A program made the translations under genes and the position numbers. From Prostheceraeus crozeri (taxonomy: Eukaryota; Platyhelminthes; Polycladida; Euryleptidae): a stretch of 64,000 nt of DNA. Position 1 is the stretch's first letter. Every line of letters starts with the position of its first letter. The stretch lies in the NCBI GenBank assembly GCA_907163375.1, contig CAJQUW010001694.1, forward strand, positions 310,001 through 374,000, in the 5' to 3' direction. This document shows positions 30,908 through 39,464 of this stretch, piece after piece. A model generated the notes under the pieces. The model searched no databases, was not told where the DNA came from, and saw nothing but the letters and a program-made list of their open reading frames with translations.

Positions 30908-32461
30908 TTAAGATACGAGGGATTTAGTATCTTTCACATGGATGCACTCAGGTAGACCATTTGTAATTTTGATAGAAATAGATGGTATAGTTTGTTTGAT
31001 AACAGGATGGTAGAAAATAGGTTGAAATCTAGGTTGAAAAATAGGTTGAATCATTTTCTCGACTATTCCATATAAAGCATCCTTATCATGAATGAAATCA
31101 CGTAAAATGTGTTCTTTTTTCTCACCAACAGAAATAGGTAGAATCAAATCACTTTGAATGTAAAGATGCTGTTCATGTTTATCAAGTGTCATTGGTGTTT
31201 CTATACCAATCGTATGCGCAGCAGTAAACACAGTTTGTAGCATTGAAAAACCAAAGAGTTTTTTCAAATTTTTACTCAATTGACATTGAATGTCATCACC
31301 CAGTTTCAGAACAACGCGTTGATTTTTAATTGAAAACGAAATGTGGTGTGTCTTTACATCATATTTACTTTTCATCACATGCTTCAACTTCTGTTGTATA
31401 TAAGGATTTACTACATGAATGAAGCTTTCAACTGTATGATATAGACGCGGCATTATATTGATAGCAACTTTAGATTCTTCATAAGACTGGTAAATTTTCT
31501 TGATGCGATCACCATAGATGTCCACCCACCATTCATCATTAACTGAATCAGCTTTAGTGTGATATTCATGAGAAGCATACACCACACCGCTTCCAATAAT
31601 AGGTGTATAATGTCTTACAAAATGAAGCAAGGTTGGAGAGAAATAAACTGTAAGTTTGTCATTATATTTCTGAATGACCAACTTATTTTTGTCCGCCATA
31701 ATTTTCTCTCCATACTTCTTACCCACAGTCTCATTCCATCGTTTTACTAACTCAATAAGTGATAAAGGTTGAACACCACGCTTTTTCAAAATGATGCGTT
31801 CTTCACATCCTACAACATCTTCATCAAATATTTTAAATTTATAATGAAATTTGTTGATTCGATTTGAATAAACTTTTTTAACATTTGCAGTAGCAATTGA
31901 CGTTAAATGTAGTCCATGGCCAAAACCGAGATGTGGATAGAATTCATTATCCAACCTCAGTGTAAGACCTTTAGTAAAAGAATGAAAGCGAAGGAACTGT
32001 CTCCCACTCCAATGATAGATAGTAAACTCATAAACTTTCTGATCCTTATTCTTCATGATGGAAGTATCACCACTATTGAACGCCTTAATAATTTTCTCAT
32101 TCCCAAATGGACCATAATAATTTGATTTTATCTGAATCCATTCATAGTTCCACTTTCCATCTGATGTTAAATTGTATGGGAACTGGAACGCATTATTCAT
32201 CGTTATTCCATCATGGGTGCGAGGAGTCAATATCATTTCTTCCAAATCATTCACATTCTGAATATTGCTATCATAGCAAATGCTGGAAACACCTACTTCC
32301 CATTCACCTTCTAGATGTAGTGAGCGATTTAATTCTACTCGATAGTCTGATGGTTCATTATTAGGAAATTTATTCATAGAAGCATTACTGGGTAAGTAAA
32401 TTAGAAACGAATCTCTAGTTTCACTTTCCATACTAATCACATTGGAAGAATATATTAGCAT
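30908..32461 (-). CDS. Penton-like/minor virion protein of element B, long form (517 residues)
   Basis: One open frame that looks whole. Residues 15-75 read FLIYLPSNASMNKFPNNEPS, then YRVELNRSLHLEGEWEVGVS. This is the conserved opening of Polinton minor capsid proteins (hydrophobic strand, L-G-x-W-E-V-G-V). A second jelly-roll-like region follows (FYPHLGFGHGL), and there is a repeat-like C-terminal domain with KKLFGFSMLQTVF and SISIKITNGLPECIHV. The next gene (32471-33400) has the same opening, so they are paralogues, perhaps penton base and a vertex accessory protein. Genes on both sides are virion genes on the same strand, except a rightward cargo island further on. A polyadenylation signal AATAAA (complement) lies near 30850. 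The role is inferred. Confidence 0.6.
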   Translation of the reverse strand: MLIYSSNVISMESETRDSFLIYLPSNASMNKFPNNEPSDYRVELNRSLHLEGEWEVGVSSICYDSNIQNVNDLEEMILTPRTHDGITMNNAFQFPYNLTSDGKWNYEWIQIKSNYYGPFGNEKIIKAFNSGDTSIMKNKDQKVYEFTIYHWSGRQFLRFHSFTKGLTLRLDNEFYPHLGFGHGLHLTSIATANVKKVYSNRINKFHYKFKIFDEDVVGCEERIILKKRGVQPLSLIELVKRWNETVGKKYGEKIMADKNKLVIQKYNDKLTVYFSPTLLHFVRHYTPIIGSGVVYASHEYHTKADSVNDEWWVDIYGDRIKKIYQSYEESKVAINIMPRLYHTVESFIHVVNPYIQQKLKHVMKSKYDVKTHHISFSIKNQRVVLKLGDDIQCQLSKNLKKLFGFSMLQTVFTAAHTIGIETPMTLDKHEQHLYIQSDLILPISVGEKKEHILRDFIHDKDALYGIVEKMIQPIFQPRFQPIFYHPVIKQTIPSISIKITNGLPECIHVKDTKSLVS

Positions 32462-32470
32462 ACTTTTGCA

Positions 32471-33382
32471 CTAACTCTTCATTCGGAAATGGAGTGTGAT
32501 ACTTGTTACAGCATCTTTATGAAAAGGAATCAACGCACCAGCATCGTCATAAATTGCAATATCAATTTGTGGGATGTAGTTTGATTTCAGCTTTGTATAA
32601 TGCACTTTCTTGAAAGTATGCTCAGATAAAATACTGCAGCTGTATATGCTGCTGCTGCTGCAAACTAATACTAGATCATCATCATTTAATTTACTTATTG
32701 CAATATGATTAGATGATTTGATATAAGTCAATGTTGCCACTTGTTTACCATCAACTCGAAGGAGATAATTAAATTTCTTCAATAATGTTTCAGGAGTCAT
32801 GTTTGTCTTTCTTGGCTTAATCACAATCTTCTTCACCAACGTCTTCTCATTTCTTGGAATAAGATCTACATAATAAGCTTCCTCTCCATATATTAACTGT
32901 TTATGACCACTTGGGTGGTAATTAACGTTATAATTATCATAGCTTGTTAAGGCGCTAGCGAGGTAACCTAAATCATTTCTTAAACTTGGACTTAAACTAA
33001 CAATCCAATCTTTCTCAACTACATGATGTACATAATTATGATCATCATTGTGCGGAGTAAATTGGACAATATGTTTACACGCTTTATTCAGGAAATCATA
33101 TATAACCTTTTTACATGATAAGAGATCTTTCTTTGGCCACTGTGGAATGTATACTCGGCAGCCCTTTTCACATTGATAAGCAGCTGTGAGTCTCATATTA
33201 ATAGTCATCACCTCATGATCAAAAGTATAGACACAGTTGCTATGAACAAGTTGAGTGACACCCACTTCCCACTTTCCATTTAGCTGTTGTGCATGATCAA
33301 TGGGAGTAGAAAAGAGTGCGGCTCGATTACTAGCAAATCTATTTGCGGCCGCATTGCTAAGCAAAATATGATAAAACGACAT
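32471..33382 (-). CDS. Penton-like/minor virion protein of element B, short form
   Basis: An open frame of about 303 residues from the Met at 33382, apparently whole. The N-terminus reads MSFYHILLSNAAANRFASNR, then TPIDHAQQLNGKWEVGVTQL. It shares with the 517-residue neighbour the short N-terminal strand, a P-I/x-L region and the L-x-G-x-W-E-V-G-V box. The C-terminal part resembles the end of that neighbour (DIAIYDDAGALIPFHKD) and of the element A penton (IRIRDEKGQEINF). That suggests all three are one family of jelly-roll minor capsid proteins. It starts back to back with a rightward gene at 33418, and the 35-bp gap must hold both starts. Confidence 0.6.
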   Translation of the reverse strand: MSFYHILLSNAAANRFASNRAALFSTPIDHAQQLNGKWEVGVTQLVHSNCVYTFDHEVMTINMRLTAAYQCEKGCRVYIPQWPKKDLLSCKKVIYDFLNKACKHIVQFTPHNDDHNYVHHVVEKDWIVSLSPSLRNDLGYLASALTSYDNYNVNYHPSGHKQLIYGEEAYYVDLIPRNEKTLVKKIVIKPRKTNMTPETLLKKFNYLLRVDGKQVATLTYIKSSNHIAISKLNDDDLVLVCSSSSIYSCSILSEHTFKKVHYTKLKSNYIPQIDIAIYDDAGALIPFHKDAVTSITLHFRMKS

Positions 33383-33417
33383 TTTTATATTGCTGATCAC
33401 CGGCTTTGCATAACATC

Positions 33418-33773
33418 ATGAAGACTTGGATTTTGGACTCTCTACAATATATCAGAGTTGATCGTGATGGAAACGTACATTTCAAAAATTCTCATGGTCA
33501 TACATCAAGAGGTATTACATTAACATGGCGACAATTTGTCAACCTCAATGATATCATGAGGGCTTGGAATATTTTGAAACATTAAGATTCATCTCCTTGG
33601 GTGATCAAGTTTGGCTTCAACGTTGCAACAATGAAATTCAAATCTGCCATTCTCATTCCGCAAACTCTTTCTCATTTCGCAAATACAATTGGGAGAAGTA
33701 TAGAAGATACATACATCGCTCCATCATGACATTTATTCGTCGCGAGTTCATCGCCCTACTATGCAAATCTTAA
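33418..33773 (+). pseudogene. PC4-like small protein, copy 1 (element B cargo)
   Basis: The opening MKTWILDSLQYIRVDRDGNV leads into HFKNSHGHTSRGITLTWRQF and NLNDIMRA. The pattern of a short strand pair, a Gly turn, then G-I-x-L-T-x-x-Q-F/W-x-x-L-x-x-I matches the single-strand-DNA-binding core of transcription coactivator PC4/p15. A tail with WEKYRRYIHRSIMTF follows. The gene at 33796 has the same order of segments, so these are tandem paralogues. Both lie in the only rightward island of the right arm, immediately upstream of a TBP-like gene. Broken, with about one break. The PC4 call is by pattern only and is moderate at best. Confidence 0.4.
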
Positions 33774-33795
33774 TCAGACATGACTACCACGCACC

Positions 33796-34380
33796 ATGAG
33801 TTGGAAATTAGATTCCCTACAACGTATTGAAACGGATCATGATCGAAACGTCTATTTCAAAGATTCAACTGGAAATGTGAAAAGTGAGTTTGCTTTATCT
33901 TATCGTCATTTTCAATCTCTACACCATATCATGAAGGATTTGAAATACTACTCCATACTAACTTCACATTTCATCAAGGTAGTTGGGAAAAGTATAAAAG
34001 GAAGGTACATCGCTCAATTTACTCATTTTTTCATGATGAAGCGCCATCGCTACACCATCGTCAACATTCTCCGTCGCTTCAGACTCTACACCAAAATCGA
34101 TCTCACAACATTACACCAACACCTTCCAAACAGCAAGTAGTACCCGGGCTGTCCTCAAATGTTAGTGGTGAAGATGAACAATTCACGGAATCTTCAACTC
34201 TTCCCAAATGGGACTGTACAGATTCTCGGCGCCCTTTCTCATTCATCGGCGCAGTCAATGCGCTTAGAGCTACAAAGACTACTACGTCGGATATGGAAGA
34301 GGGAGAGGTGTGTGATGTCGAATCTGACTGTGGACAATATGGTGATCTCTACTCAATTGAGTGAAAGTGCATCATTTTTG
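33796..34380 (+). pseudogene. PC4-like small protein, copy 2 (element B cargo)
   Basis: It opens MSWKLDSLQRIETDHDRNVY, then FKDSTGNVKSEFALSYRHFQ and SLHHIMKDL, closely parallel to copy 1 at 33418. A WEKYKRKVHRSIYSFFH segment matches the tail of copy 1. A Ser/Thr-rich acidic stretch (DMEEGEVCDVESDCGQYGD) lies at the 3' end, overlapping the start of the TBP-like frame. Such acidic tails are common next to DNA-binding cores of coactivators. Broken, with about one break. Confidence 0.4.
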
Positions 34381-34581
34381 AAGATTCGTACCAGCAGTTA
34401 CAATTTGTGTTATGAACCCGAACTTTTTCCTGCAGCTCTCATTAGTTGTTGGTTACCTGTGCATGTTGCAATCTTTCATAATAGTAAAGTGATCATTACT
34501 GGACAAAAATCTCATGTACAAGCAAATGCGATCCTAGACTATCTCATCGACTATGTACGTACCCAGCGGATTGTAAAATAA
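34159..34581 (+). CDS. TATA-binding-protein-like gene (element B cargo)
   Basis: A 140-residue frame that resembles TBP. Residues 10-42 (NLQLFPNGTVQILGALSHSS, then a helix) look like the end of one TBP half-repeat, where F-x-N/S-G-K/T-x-x-x-x-G-A-x-S leads into a helix. Residues 54-135 look like a second half-repeat: LTVDNMVISTQL, then YEPELFPAALISCW, then IFHNSKVIITGQKS and a terminal helix. The spacing of these three blocks matches TBP (NIVxT, YxPExFPAxI, FxSGKxxxTGxKS). Only one and a half repeats are present, against two in cellular TBP. It follows the PC4-like pair and is followed by AATAAA at 34579. In an element whose genes have strong TATA boxes, a virus-encoded initiation factor is plausible. 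The family match is by eye; the function is inference. Confidence 0.55.
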   Translation: MLVVKMNNSRNLQLFPNGTVQILGALSHSSAQSMRLELQRLLRRIWKRERCVMSNLTVDNMVISTQLSESASFLKIRTSSYNLCYEPELFPAALISCWLPVHVAIFHNSKVIITGQKSHVQANAILDYLIDYVRTQRIVK

Positions 34582-34607
34582 AAAACATTTTTTCCAACAT
34601 GATGTTT

Positions 34608-35069
34608 TTATTTCAAATCATGATAGAACTTACAAATCATTTTTTCATTAGAGGATGGATTACATGAAAAGTTTTGAATAACAGATACAAATCGAGATAC
34701 ATTTAAACGTTTTAAGATGAAGTACAGTACAAAAGCACCACACGTTGATGAAAGTGGATATTGTAGTATGCGTTCATTTCGCTGATATTGACGCGTATGT
34801 TTTCTCAACCACTGCTGTGTTGGCATATTTGGAGGTTGAGCAAGAGAGTCAAATAGCTCACCACGTCGGTCTTCTCCAATAAAGATCGCTTTCCAATGCT
34901 CACCGCCTAAATTCTGCGAATGAGTGTTTAGCACAATAAAGATGGGATAGTGATTTACTGCAGGTGGTAAGGTATCGAGCGAATAGACATTATCGAAAGC
35001 TTTCAACGTCGCTTCATCTGCATTACGCTGCACTTTAGTCTTAATATCGTCAGCAGTCAACCAACTCAT
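34608..35069 (-). CDS. Adenovirus-type maturation cysteine protease of element B
   Basis: Cleaves capsid and core precursors during virion maturation. A 153-residue frame that looks whole. The catalytic histidine is in GGEHWKAIFI (His 58). The acidic partner lies in GELFDSLAQPP (Asp 74). The oxyanion glutamine lies in ERILQYPLSSTCG (Gln 103) and the nucleophile is Cys 110 in STCGAFVLYFI. The order His-Asp-Gln-Cys and the CGAFVLYF helix are diagnostic of the adenain/Ulp1-like clan used by adenoviruses, virophages and Polintons. It abuts the capsid gene (shared boundary at 35069), and its 3' end faces the TBP-like gene. Confidence 0.85.
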   Translation of the reverse strand: MSWLTADDIKTKVQRNADEATLKAFDNVYSLDTLPPAVNHYPIFIVLNTHSQNLGGEHWKAIFIGEDRRGELFDSLAQPPNMPTQQWLRKHTRQYQRNERILQYPLSSTCGAFVLYFILKRLNVSRFVSVIQNFSCNPSSNEKMICKFYHDLK

Positions 35070-36345
35070 TAACGATTATACTGAAGAATCACGTCACGAT
35101 ACTTTGTAATTTCAATATTTGAATCGAAGACTGCATAAATTAATACATTGATCGTCTCAGGTAGTGTTCTTTTGAACGTCAAATCCAAACGAATATTATG
35201 AGGCACGTTCGCTTGACGATAGGGTGCACTAATATCACTGTCAGCAGTCAAATCAAATGCATAAATAGTATATCCACTCTTAAACTCTTTCATAGTGAGT
35301 CCGTTGGTGTCATCCGTATTGTAAAAGCCAAAGACATCCATAAAATCAACATAACTGCGCATAAATTGATCCGAAGCAAAATCTGGTTTGTAGGGTGGAC
35401 CAGGATGACTCACACCATTTACACGTAAAGCAATTTCACTGAACTGATTGTGTTTAAAATTGAAAGGATTCTTCTTTATATTACCATTAAATGCATCATT
35501 TTCAACCATTGCCACCATGAGGAGCTTCGGTGCTTCCGATGGAAAGAGGCTATCTTTCATGAAACTCTTTTGATCTTTCGGAATTGTAAAGGTGAGAAGC
35601 TTTGTATGCTGAACGGGGTAAATGGCATTTTGGCGGTTAAGACCTTCAGCATGCCCTCTAATGACACTTGGATTCGTTACTACTCGACGAATGTAAAGTG
35701 CAATATCTTCCACATGAATTCTAAAATTGTCAACTTTAGCAAATGCATTCAGCGCAAATTCAGGCTTATTCAATGTCAGCTTGAGTAGCATGCTGGTATT
35801 ACAGAGTAAAAACTTTGACTGTCTAAAGAAGTCTAAATTCAGCGGACCATATAGCTGACATACTTTACTATCTTTAATCATAGCAGATCGCTTTACAAAG
35901 CCACTGTTTGCTTCAGCATCAAATTTTCCTGCTTCATCTCTGTACCATCCCATGGCTTCCATATGACTTTTTGTGCTGCTGGATGAAACTGTGATACATG
36001 ATTGAAATATGATTTATAGGGATAATCGCTTTGACCACCTTCCACCTGCTGCTCTCCAATCGTTAGACAAACATCGCGAAGTAATGTAGTCAATGGTAAA
36101 TTGTTCAGTCCAACTTTATGTGTATCGTCAATAGCAGTTCCATCTGCTTGCTGAATTCTAAACCTCAAATCAACCATCGCATAACTCAAATCTATGTAGT
36201 CATCACTACCACCAGGAATAACAAATTCAATGGGGCCAGCATTCTCAGCTGTTCGAGGATGATAATCTACAATACTTGAACTAAGAATATCTGTCTATAT
36301 GGCTTGTTGATCAAACAAACAAAACCCGGAAGTTTTACACTCCAT
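35069..36345 (-). pseudogene. Major capsid protein of element B (double jelly roll)
   Basis: The main shell protein. The start is taken at 36345 (MECKTSGFCLFDQQA), the usual Polinton capsid opening. Next come GPIEFVIPGGSDDYIDL and LPLTTLLRDVCLTIGEQQVE. The second half has SAMIKDSKVCQLYGPLNLDF, LNRQNAIYPVQHTKLLTFTI and FKSGYTIYAFDLTADSDI. It closes with IRLDLTFKRTLPETINVLIY. This is the F54H12.2-like family long annotated as uncharacterised in animal genomes and since recognised as Polinton capsid protein. It lies between the protease and the basic core protein, as in other Polintons. Broken, with about two breaks. Confidence 0.85.
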
Positions 36346-36347
36346 GA

Positions 36348-36803
36348 TTAGAAGTTATGGCAGCGTCGTCGCTTAGCGCCTGATGAATGATTAGAGCCTC
36401 TGCGACGTTTGCGTGAATGCCTTTTGACTGAAGATCGCACCTTACCAGCTCCGCGATGTTTCCTTCTTCCTTTATTCATTCGTTTAGGCGATTTCTTTCC
36501 TTGAGTAACACCAGCAAAGGTCTGCTTCAATGTTTTTAAACCGCGTTCCTTCCCACGATTCAACAAACTGCTCTTAAAACTTCTACCTCTGGAAAGATCA
36601 CTAGCAACATCACCAGCAAAGCCAACGGCATTACTTAAAACATTTCGTTTTAAATATCTTCCGACATTGGATATGAGAGGTGCTACAACAGATTTCAGTG
36701 CACCAAGTATGCTACCTCCACGTTGGCGGCCAGCGCCGATGTAAATTTGTCCTCCACTACTTACATAGGAGGGTCGTGAATAAAATGAGGCAGGTGGATT
36801 CAT
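36348..36803 (-). CDS. Basic core/minor virion protein of element B
   Basis: A 151-residue frame that looks whole, separated by only two bases from the capsid gene. The N-terminus is Gly/Ser-rich (SGGQIYIGAGRQRGGSILG) and leads into an amphipathic helix (ALKSVVAPLISNVGRYLK). The C-terminal half is extremely basic (KRMNKGRRKHRGAG; HSRKRRRGSNHSSGAKRRR). The GGSILGAL...VAPLI stretch followed by an Arg/Lys tail is typical of small Polinton virion proteins that resemble adenovirus core and hexon-linking proteins. It probably contacts packaged DNA and the inner capsid face, and the Gly-rich stretch may hold a protease site (inference). Confidence 0.7.
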   Translation of the reverse strand: MNPPASFYSRPSYVSSGGQIYIGAGRQRGGSILGALKSVVAPLISNVGRYLKRNVLSNAVGFAGDVASDLSRGRSFKSSLLNRGKERGLKTLKQTFAGVTQGKKSPKRMNKGRRKHRGAGKVRSSVKRHSRKRRRGSNHSSGAKRRRCHNF

Positions 36804-36844
36804 AGCTCAAACCCTAAACATTGTTAGTCACAACTTTGCATGAA

Positions 36845-38062
36845 TCACTGTCGATCACTTAGATGAAAGATGTCGGCACGACGCATCCAAGAGTTCATAC
36901 TTGAAGGATAACCAGTCCATTTAACAAGACACCATTCTTCACCTTGCCGTTTTTTACATCGAATGATTTTCTCTACCAAATATGTTTCACTTTCACTGAC
37001 TACCTCAATCTCATCCCGGTAAGAGCTACCCTCAATTTCTTCATTATCGTAATCTTTCAACTTGTAGGTGGTGGGAGAGTCTTTTTGATCAATCCTTGAT
37101 ACTGTAAATACCTCCTCTGTCCAATTCGGAAGGTACCCTTTAGCAAAAACACTCTTCACTTTGGAGATACGAACTTTATCACCAATTTTCACATCACTTT
37201 TCACATGAGTGCGTTTACGTTGGAATAATTCGCGCACTTTATCTACATTGTCAGCATTTACATCTACTGGTCTGAGTCCAATAGAACGATGGATAGAGTG
37301 ATTGTAGGCATGGAGTGTATCTTGTAGAACCTTTGTCCAATTTTGTGTCAAGTTGGCAGTAAAATGTCGCCACAAGCGATTTTTTAATGTGCGATTAAAA
37401 CGTTCAACGAGTGCAGCTTTATAAGCACTCTTTACACTAAACAACTCAATGTCATGCCTCTCAAATAATCTTCTCACATGCTGATTTTCAAACTCTTTTC
37501 CTTGATCACTCTGAATTCTTTTTGGAATGCGACCTCGAAAAATTGTTTGGAATGCTTTTGCTACTCCTTTCCCTTCTTTAGTTTTTAAAGGTTGAGCGCA
37601 CGCATAACGCGAGGAAATATCAATGACGGTTAAAATAAAATTATTGCCCGACCTATGTTTTGAAAGGGAGGCAACATCACACAAATCTGCTTGCCACTGT
37701 TCATCGATGTCATGAACAATATAATGGCGGGTGCGGTACTTCTTTTTCGCTTGTTTGTGGAGTGTATAGGTAGCCTGACCCTTCAACCATCGTTTCACTT
37801 GTGATTGTGGAAGACCACTCGCTTTTGATAATTTCTTGATAGATGCAAATCCTGCCGGATGTTTTACATCATAATAGATTGACTTCAAACGTTCACTCGA
37901 TGACGACTGACTCTTTTTCCTCCTTCTCATCTTTTTGTTTTCTTGCCTTTCTACATTTACAACAACTGCAGCATTTAGCTTTAGCGGTTTTGCGATCGTG
38001 TTCACATTGCTTAGGGGTCTCATTGTGAGAGCTGGCGCAGCAAGTGCAAGTGACAACGACAT
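36845..38062 (-). CDS. Retroviral-type integrase with chromodomain (element B)
   Basis: Inserts the element into chromosomes, making the 6-bp duplication seen here. A 405-residue frame that looks whole. Residues 55-105 are a helix-turn-helix-like N-terminal region (SIKKLSKASGLPQSQVKRWL). The rve-type core follows with DDE residues Asp 126 (QWQADLCDV), Asp 186 (RIQSDQGKEF) and Glu 220 (ALVERFNRTLK), 33 residues between the last two. A C-terminal beta domain (VKIGDKVRISKVK) and a chromodomain (YLVEKIIRCKKRQGEEW, then LVKWTGYPSSMNSW) close the protein; chromodomains often steer insertion to chromatin. The true start may be further in, near the Lys/Arg/Ser-rich stretch, because the first 40 residues overlap a Cys-rich frame (37893-38108). 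Confidence 0.92.
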   Translation of the reverse strand: MSLSLALAAPALTMRPLSNVNTIAKPLKLNAAVVVNVERQENKKMRRRKKSQSSSSERLKSIYYDVKHPAGFASIKKLSKASGLPQSQVKRWLKGQATYTLHKQAKKKYRTRHYIVHDIDEQWQADLCDVASLSKHRSGNNFILTVIDISSRYACAQPLKTKEGKGVAKAFQTIFRGRIPKRIQSDQGKEFENQHVRRLFERHDIELFSVKSAYKAALVERFNRTLKNRLWRHFTANLTQNWTKVLQDTLHAYNHSIHRSIGLRPVDVNADNVDKVRELFQRKRTHVKSDVKIGDKVRISKVKSVFAKGYLPNWTEEVFTVSRIDQKDSPTTYKLKDYDNEEIEGSSYRDEIEVVSESETYLVEKIIRCKKRQGEEWCLVKWTGYPSSMNSWMRRADIFHLSDRQ

Positions 38063-38108
38063 TCACCTCTGGCGGCTCATTACATGGCAAGCAACACATC
38101 TGCTTCAT
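37893..38108 (-). CDS. Cys-rich small frame overlapping the integrase start (element B)
   Basis: A 71-residue frame in another register than the integrase. It has clustered cysteines, MKQMCCLPCNEPPEVN then TCTCCASSHN, CEHDR and KCCSCCKCRKARKQK, and then a Glu/Lys-rich tail. Thirteen of its 71 residues are Cys. Cysteine pairs at this density rarely arise by chance in a frame set by another gene, so a real metal-binding protein encoded in overlap is possible. It begins two bases from the end of the neighbouring gene (38110). If real, the integrase start would move inward. Alternatively it is a coincidence of codon composition. Confidence 0.35.
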   Translation of the reverse strand: MKQMCCLPCNEPPEVNVVVTCTCCASSHNETPKQCEHDRKTAKAKCCSCCKCRKARKQKDEKEEKESVVIE

Positions 38109-38109
38109 A

Positions 38110-38802
38110 TTAATAGTCTGAGAACATGTATTTCCTGGGAGGAGCTGTTTTACGTCTTCCTTTTACTAGTTTTAGTGGTGGCGTAGATCTACGTCGAGTT
38201 CTTCCTCTTGTTTGCTTAGTGAGTGTGGGAGGGGATGTAGCAGGTGACGTCTTAAACCAATTTGTTGGCATTTTCATCGTCTGAAGCATTGGAGCAGTAG
38301 CCACTGTTGAATCAAGTTCTTTCAATGTCTCATTATTCAAAGCAAATTTTGGCACATTATGCTTTTTCAATAGTTTAAGAAAGTATGTCCAACCAGGTGG
38401 AACATAGCCCTGACGGCGCTTTCTACGTGTCGCATACTGAATCAAGTCTTCATAACGTGAAGCATCAATCACTTTATTTTCATCTGTAATGATTTCTCCT
38501 CTATCATTTACATTGAGGTGAGGTTCAATACTGTTGAAAAGAGATATGGCATGTGCACGAGATGCTAAAGGTGTAGCAGTCGACACAGAGTCACGCATCT
38601 TATTCTTCAAATTTTTCAATTGTTCAACAGTTTCCGATTGTAATAATACAGCACGATGTGGATCTTTGATGTGAACATTTTGCTGATAATCTATTTCTTT
38701 CCTATACATTTGATTTGCAAGAGGTTGCTTTACTTGTTGTATAGCAGTCAATTGTACATATTCATCCTGAGGAATAACAATCATGCGAGAATAAGAACTC
38801 AT
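38110..38802 (-). CDS. Conserved Polinton-type protein of element B, unknown role
   Basis: A 230-residue frame that looks whole and whose start overlaps the end of the ATPase gene by 4 bp, a sign of close co-transcription. The N-terminal half is helical and charged (NVHIKDPHRAVLLQSETVEQ, then LKNLKNKMRDSV). The middle has IDASRYEDLIQYATRRKRRQ, then PPGWTYFLKLLKKHNVPKFA. The C-terminal part is basic and Ser/Thr/Pro-rich (TRGRTRRRSTPPLKLVKGRR). Proteins with the same layout sit next to the packaging ATPase in many Polintons, and a virion or packaging role is inferred from that place only. Confidence 0.5.
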   Translation of the reverse strand: MSSYSRMIVIPQDEYVQLTAIQQVKQPLANQMYRKEIDYQQNVHIKDPHRAVLLQSETVEQLKNLKNKMRDSVSTATPLASRAHAISLFNSIEPHLNVNDRGEIITDENKVIDASRYEDLIQYATRRKRRQGYVPPGWTYFLKLLKKHNVPKFALNNETLKELDSTVATAPMLQTMKMPTNWFKTSPATSPPTLTKQTRGRTRRRSTPPLKLVKGRRKTAPPRKYMFSDY

Positions 38803-39464
38803 AGTTTGTAGATAATCATGGGAGTTTTCAAAATATCACTTCGAAATCTAAATTCTTCCGGACACTCTTGCGTAAAGTCAATGAATAAGTAACCGTGTGG
38901 TTTTTCAGTAGCTGCTTGAAAAATTTCAATTAAGGCTTTTGATCCTCTTGGTGAAACTTGTCGCGCTAAAATTTCAAATTGACTTTTATCTCGCGGATTC
39001 TTGAAAATAGCATAATAGTGTGTATTCAGGTTTCGTGCACGAGCTTCTTTTCCATCAGGAAACAAATTTTGTGTGATATAGATGATAAAGCACCTTTTAT
39101 GATGTGCTGCGCGAGTGAACATATCTGTAACATCTTTGGAATTCTTATTTTCTTCTAATAGATCATCCAATACAACAACATCATTAGACTGAAGTTTATC
39201 CACTGGAATAATTCCTTCATGTCGAATAAAGTTGCGACTTTGCAATTCCTGAAACAGCGACGGTTGATAAATACCATAACACCAAATCACTCGATTGATA
39301 GGTTCCTTAAACAACTCCCTTCTTTTATCCAATAAATTCAGCGTGAAAACAGTTTTACCTGCATGAGATGGACCTGATACAGTCAGAACTTTATCACATT
39401 GAAGTCTGAAATCCATTATAATACTTTGAGATTCAACATTTGCATAATTAACGTCTAGAGCCAA
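38799..39464 (-). CDS. FtsK/HerA-type packaging ATPase of element B
   Basis: Pumps the genome into the capsid. A 221-residue frame that looks whole. Walker A is SGPSHAGKTVF (residues 30-40) and Walker B is DVVVLDDLL (95-103), followed by a sensor segment CFIIYITQNLF. The C-terminal end has SQFEILARQVSPRG and a region with GYLFIDFTQECPEEFRFRSD, characteristic of A32-like ATPases of Polintons. It overlaps the downstream gene by 4 bp and the upstream small basic gene by 17 bp. Compared with element A's ATPase, the same motifs occur but the sequences differ widely. Confidence 0.9.
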   Translation of the reverse strand: MALDVNYANVESQSIIMDFRLQCDKVLTVSGPSHAGKTVFTLNLLDKRRELFKEPINRVIWCYGIYQPSLFQELQSRNFIRHEGIIPVDKLQSNDVVVLDDLLEENKNSKDVTDMFTRAAHHKRCFIIYITQNLFPDGKEARARNLNTHYYAIFKNPRDKSQFEILARQVSPRGSKALIEIFQAATEKPHGYLFIDFTQECPEEFRFRSDILKTPMIIYKL

